Shown here: in pieces, positions 6,629-9,740 of the stretch
How positions within the stretch are numbered: position 1 is the stretch's first letter
Layout of the letters: each line of letters starts with the position of its first letter
Source of the DNA: Opitutales bacterium
GTDB lineage: Bacteria > Verrucomicrobiota > Verrucomicrobiia > Opitutales > Opitutaceae
Length of the DNA: 9,740 nt
Assembly: GCA_021772595.1 (NCBI GenBank)
Contig: JAJFLS010000646.1
Span: 1 to 9,740 of the forward strand
Reading direction: 5' to 3'
Notes under the pieces: model-generated
The model's database searches: none
What the model was told of the DNA's origin: nothing
What the model saw: the letters and a program-made list of their open reading frames with translations, nothing else
Made by a program: the position numbers and the translations under genes

Positions 6629-7101
6629 TTTTCTAATAATCGATGGATCGTTTGTCCTTTTGGAAGCCTCCCAAATCCGGAACGCTCCCTAAAGAACGGG
6701 TACCGCTAGAGACTTTTTTCGCGAAATACAAGCCGCCGGTTTAACCTAGGGTGTGTCTTTTTTCGGCTCCTGCCCCAGACGCCATTCTAGTGGCCCTGTG
6801 GATTGATCTTCTATCTTCAACTACCGGAATCGCTTCGCTCCATCAAGAGCCTGCCTTTCTTTCAGACTCTTACCGTTTAAATTACAACGTTGTATTTTAA
6901 ACGGTCGGAGATCTGCTTGTCTCTTTTCCCGGCTCTATCCATAGGAGCCAGAAAAAGACGCTCCTCATCACTCTTACGGAGCCGCGGCTTCTCCCAAAGG
7001 CAGGCCCGGTGCAGCGGAGCTCAAGCAAAGTGGATTGCGCCCCGCGGCAAATGCTCCACCATTGCCACAAAAAGACGGCGATTACATCCCAATCCAGCAA
7101 C
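6629..7101. other. Long intergenic region between divergent genes
   Basis: About 470 bases separate the divergent phosphofructokinase and lipoprotein/tex genes. Short open frames here (for example 6890-7120 on +) have Arg/Ser-rich, non-protein-like translations, and I do not call them. The notable content is the 34-base palindrome at 6872-6905 and a bulged 8-pair hairpin at 6931-6949 (GGCTCTAT, CC loop, ATAG-g-AGCC). Promoters for pfp (-) and the + strand genes should lie here, but I see no convincing -35/-10 pair. Confidence 0.55.
6872..6905. promoter_or_regulatory. 34-base near-perfect palindrome, candidate operator
   Basis: The left half accgtttaaattacaac (6872-6888) and right half gttgtattttaaacggt (6889-6905) are reverse complements with a single mismatch (T6882 against T6895) and no spacer. 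The core TACAACGTTGTA has a central CG, as do many LacI-family operators. The absence of a loop and of a following T-run argues against a terminator and for a protein-binding site, but no regulator gene is adjacent. The symmetry is seen directly; the operator role is inference. Confidence 0.5.
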
Positions 7102-7317
7102 ATGCGTTTCCCAGCATTGACAAATCACCTAGCGTTCAGACCCGGCCTATCGGTTGGGCTGCTGAGCATCCTTTTAATTCTCGCAGAAGGTTGCATCGTG
7201 AAAAAAGTCGCCAAAAAAGCGATTCAATCGCCCGCCCCCATCCTCTTGCTCGACGAACCCACCGATCAAATGCCGGTTCCGCAATCGGCAGAAAACGAGC
7301 CGGAATCCGATTTTTAG
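7102..7317 (+). CDS. Candidate small lipoprotein, hypothetical
   Basis: A 71-residue frame from the ATG at 7102. It begins with a polar stretch (MRFPALTNHLAFRPG), then a hydrophobic segment (LSVGLLSILLILAEG) ending in Cys31, then a basic patch (KKVAKKA), a Pro-rich middle and an acidic end (ENEPESDF). This is the plan of a bacterial lipoprotein with signal peptidase II cleavage before Cys31, although LAEGC has Glu at -2, which is atypical of the lipobox. I do not recognise a family. There is no Shine-Dalgarno; an upstream in-frame start at 7009 would put 31 polar residues before the signal and is less likely. It ends 76 bases before tex. The call rests on the signal-like segment and it may not be a real gene. 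Confidence 0.42.
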   Translation: MRFPALTNHLAFRPGLSVGLLSILLILAEGCIVKKVAKKAIQSPAPILLLDEPTDQMPVPQSAENEPESDF

Positions 7318-7393
7318 CAGCGCCGGAGTTTAGTCGCTTGTCAGCCGCGAGCGCCCCCCCATTCTTCCGTATTTTTCACTCCACAATGGCGAC

Positions 7394-9700
7394 ATGATCG
7401 AATCGTTTCTTCCCAAAATATCCGAAGAACTTGGCATGCAGATCCAACAGACTGCGGCCTCCATAAAATTACTCGCGGAAGGAGGGACCGTCCCCTTTAT
7501 CGCGCGATATCGCAAAGAAGCGACCGGAGGAATCGACGAAGTAGCCATCGCCGCCATTCGCGATCGGCTCGCCCAACTGCAAACGCTCGAAGACCGCCGC
7601 TCCGCAGTCACCAAATCCCTCGAAGAACGCAATCTCCTGACCGACACCCTCGCAAACTCCATCCAGAATGCGGATACGCTGGCTCGGCTTGAAGATATCT
7701 ATCTGCCCGACAAGCCGAAACGCCGCACCAAAGCGACCATCGCCCGCGAAAAAGGCCTTAAACCCCTGGCTACGAAACTTTTCGAAAACCAGACGTCCTG
7801 CGACCCGGAGAGCGAAGCGCACGCCTAGGTCGATCTCGAGAAAGAGGTCGCCACCACGGAAGATGCCTTAGCCGGCGCCAGGGACATAATCGCGGAGTGG
7901 ATCAACGACGATGCCGATGCGCGAGCCGAACTTCGAAGCTTCTACCTGAAAGAATCAACCCTCTCTTCCAAGGCGATGAAGGGCAAAGAGGAAGCAGGGG
8001 CGAAATTTCGAGACTACTTCGACTGGTCCGAAACAGCCTCGAAAGCGCCCTCGCACCGAATCCTGGCGATACGCCGCGGCGAAGGCGAAATGATCCTCAC
8101 CATGAGCGTTCGCCCCGACGAGGCCGTTGCCCTCGACAAGCTCGAACGACGATTCGTCAAGGCCCAGGCGCTGGGCGGCGAACAAGTAAAGCTCGCCACC
8201 AAAGACAGCTTCAAGCGCCTGCTCTCCGTTTCCATGGAAACCACAGCCCGGCTCGATCTGAAAAAACGAGCCGACAAAGAGGCGATCTCTGTATTCGCGA
8301 CCAACCTACGCGAACTTCTCCTCGCTCCCGCCCTAGGCCAGAAAGCCATCATCGCCATCGACCCCGGCTTCCGCACAGGATGCAAACTGGTCGTTCTCGA
8401 CCCGCAAGGCAAACTGCTCTTCGATACCGTCATATACCCCACCCTTGGATCTCGGCAACAGGGAGAGGCGAAACAAGCGCTCGTAGGCATTTGCCAGCAA
8501 TTCAGCATCGCCGCCATAGCGATCGGCAACGGCACCGCCGGCCGCGAAACCGAGTCCTTCGTTCGCTCCTGCGGATTGGGGTCCGAGATCACCGTAATTT
8601 CCGTCAACGAAAGCGGAGCGTCGATCTACTCCGCTTCGGAGGCCGCCCGCGAGGAATTTCCCGACAAGGACATCACCGTTCGCGGGGCCGTATCCATCGG
8701 TCGGAGACTTATGGATCCGCTTGCCGAGCTCGTGAAGATCGATCCGAAATCGATCGGCGTCGGCCAATACCAGCACGACGTCGATCAGAAAACGCTGAAA
8801 GGATCGCTCGACGATGTCGTCCTCAGCTGCGTAAACGGCGTCGGTGTCGAGATCAACACCGCCAGCAAGCAGTTGCTCTCCTACGTATCCGGACTCAACC
8901 CGCGACTCGCCGAAGCGATCGTCACGCATCGCGACGAAAAAGGTCCCTTCAAATCGCGGAAGGAAATAAAAGAAGTCCCCGGCATCGGCCCCAAAGCCTT
9001 CGAGCAGGCCGCCGGTTTTCTCCGAATTCGCGACGCCGCTAATCCCCTCGACGCCAGTGCCGTCCACCCGGAACGCTACAAGCTCTTCGAGCAAATGACC
9101 CAAGACCTTTCGGTTAGCGTAAAGGATCTGATGACCAGCAGCGAAAAGCGCGCCGCCGTCGATATCCAGAAATACGCTACAGAGGAAGTCGGAGAGCCCA
9201 CGCTAATGGACATTTTCCAAGAACTGGCTAGACCCGGCCGCGACCCGAGGCAGCAATTCGAAGCCGTGCAATTCAAAGAAGGCATCGACCGCATCGAAGA
9301 CCTCCGCGAAGGAATGAAACTCCCGGGAATCGTCACCAACGTCACCGCCTTCGGGGCCTTCGTGGACGTGGGGGTACACCAGGACGGTCTCGTGCATATC
9401 AGCCAATTTTCGGACTCATTCGTGAAAGATCCCAAGGACCATGTAAAAGTAGGTCAGAAAACGCGCGTCACCGTCACCGAAGTAGACGTCGCTCGTAAAC
9501 GAATCGGCCTTTCGATGAAGAGCCAACCCGAGCTCAAATCCAAAACGGAAGGGACCAGAGGAAGAGGATCCGACAAAAGCGCCTCCCGAAGCAACCAAGC
9601 TCGCAAACCCCAAGGGAATCGTCCCGCCAAAACGCAAAAGCCGCAAAAGGACCTAGGGGCCAACAGCCTCTCCGACGCCTTCGGCAAACTCGGCCTCTAA
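7394..9700 (+). pseudogene. tex: Tex (transcription accessory protein, S1 RNA-binding), interrupted by an in-frame amber codon
   Basis: The same frame runs from 7394 to 9700 and encodes a complete Tex-like protein of 768 residues if the TAG at codon 145 (7826-7828) is read as an amino acid; E. coli Tex is about the same length. Tex is a cytoplasmic nucleic-acid-binding protein linked to transcription. Visible in order are the N-terminal helical region (including GGTVPFIARYRKEATGG), DALAGARDIIAEW just after the stop, KFRDYFDWSE, a YqgF/RNase H-like domain starting at IIAIDPGFRTG (about 319), helix-hairpin-helix motifs (about 495-550, with VPGIGPKAFEQ), an S1 domain (about 640-710, with GIVTNVTAFGAFVDVGVHQ), and a Lys/Arg/Gln-rich tail. 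Family homology continues on both sides of the stop with no frameshift, so it is one point change. Without suppression the products would be a 144-residue fragment and possibly a 574-residue protein restarted at ATG 7976, which lacks a properly spaced Shine-Dalgarno. Confidence 0.85.
7826..7828 (+). other. Premature amber (TAG) codon within tex
   Basis: Codon 145 of tex is TAG, in the context DPESEAHA-stop-VDLEKEV. Remembered Tex sequences have an aromatic residue about here (for example KFISEEKEV), so a one-base change from a Tyr codon (TAC or TAT) is the simplest origin. TAG also ends four other genes in this window (at 643, 1443, 3410 and 5314), so general reassignment of UAG is unlikely. 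Confidence 0.85.
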
Positions 9701-9715
9701 GAGGGTTATTAATAA

Positions 9716-9740
9716 ATGGAAACTCATTCGGGGCGGCGCC
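9716..9740 (+). CDS. Possible start of a downstream gene, cut by the window edge
   Basis: ATG at 9716 is preceded by GAGGG at 9701-9705, 10 bases upstream, a plausible ribosome binding site directly after the tex stop. Only eight codons (METHSGRR) are visible, so neither reality nor function can be judged. Confidence 0.3.

Noticed and set aside
5930..6709. 259-codon open frame on + opposite pfp
   Set aside because: It is antisense to a well-supported phosphofructokinase gene; its translation is rich in Arg, Val and His with no recognisable motif, as expected from the complement of a GC-rich gene.
6890..7120. 76-codon open frame on + in the pfp-tex intergenic region
   Set aside because: The translation is an Arg/Ser/Gln-rich string with no domain or signal; its start lies inside the palindrome and there is no ribosome binding site.
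7826..7828. Reassignment of UAG to an amino acid genome-wide
   Set aside because: At least four genes in this window end naturally in TAG at family-appropriate lengths, so UAG acts as a normal stop here.
7897..9042. 381-codon open frame on + overlapping tex in another frame
   Set aside because: Its translation is extremely Arg-rich and low in hydrophobic residues, and it lies entirely over conserved Tex coding sequence; it is a frame shadow.
8333..9103. 256-codon open frame on - opposite tex
   Set aside because: It is antisense to the YqgF and helix-hairpin-helix regions of tex; no independent motif is visible.

Overview
The window (9,740 bases, moderately GC-rich, dense coding) looks like an ordinary chromosomal segment of a Gram-negative environmental bacterium. 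Protein character (group III-type pyrophosphate phosphofructokinase, LipM-like octanoyltransferase, PilB/GspE ATPase, Tex) and the weak ribosome-binding sites would fit Verrucomicrobiota (Opitutae-like), but that placement is an impression from the sequences, not a tested result.

Layout, left to right. (1) Bases 2-643: 3' part of an RmlD-like sugar-nucleotide reductase. (2) 742-1443: a lipoate/octanoate transferase (LipM-like). (3) 1444-1852: non-coding, with a strong hairpin at 1725-1765. (4) 1853-5314: a tightly overlapping four-gene operon on the + strand: a receiver-histidine kinase hybrid, a single-domain response regulator, an unrecognised 67-residue protein and a PilB/GspE-type assembly ATPase. 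(5) 5325-5386: a REPIN-like palindromic repeat between convergent genes. (6) 5405-6628 on the - strand: pyrophosphate-dependent phosphofructokinase. (7) 6629-7101: a long non-coding divergent region with a 34-base near-perfect palindrome. (8) 7102-7317: a candidate small lipoprotein. (9) 7394-9700: tex, interrupted by one in-frame amber codon at 7826-7828. (10) A possible start of another gene at 9716, cut by the window edge.

How they work together: the only clear functional unit is the 1853-5314 operon, where a soluble phosphorelay (kinase plus CheY-like regulator) is co-translated with the motor ATPase of a type IV pilus or type II secretion machine, suggesting phosphorylation-linked control of pilus or secretion activity. 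The other genes are housekeeping or metabolic and independent. I found no CRISPR array, tRNA, rRNA, insertion sequence or defence system. The most noteworthy observations are the amber codon in tex, the REPIN with compensatory base changes, the loopless 34-base palindrome and the kinase-regulator-ATPase operon with its unknown small protein.
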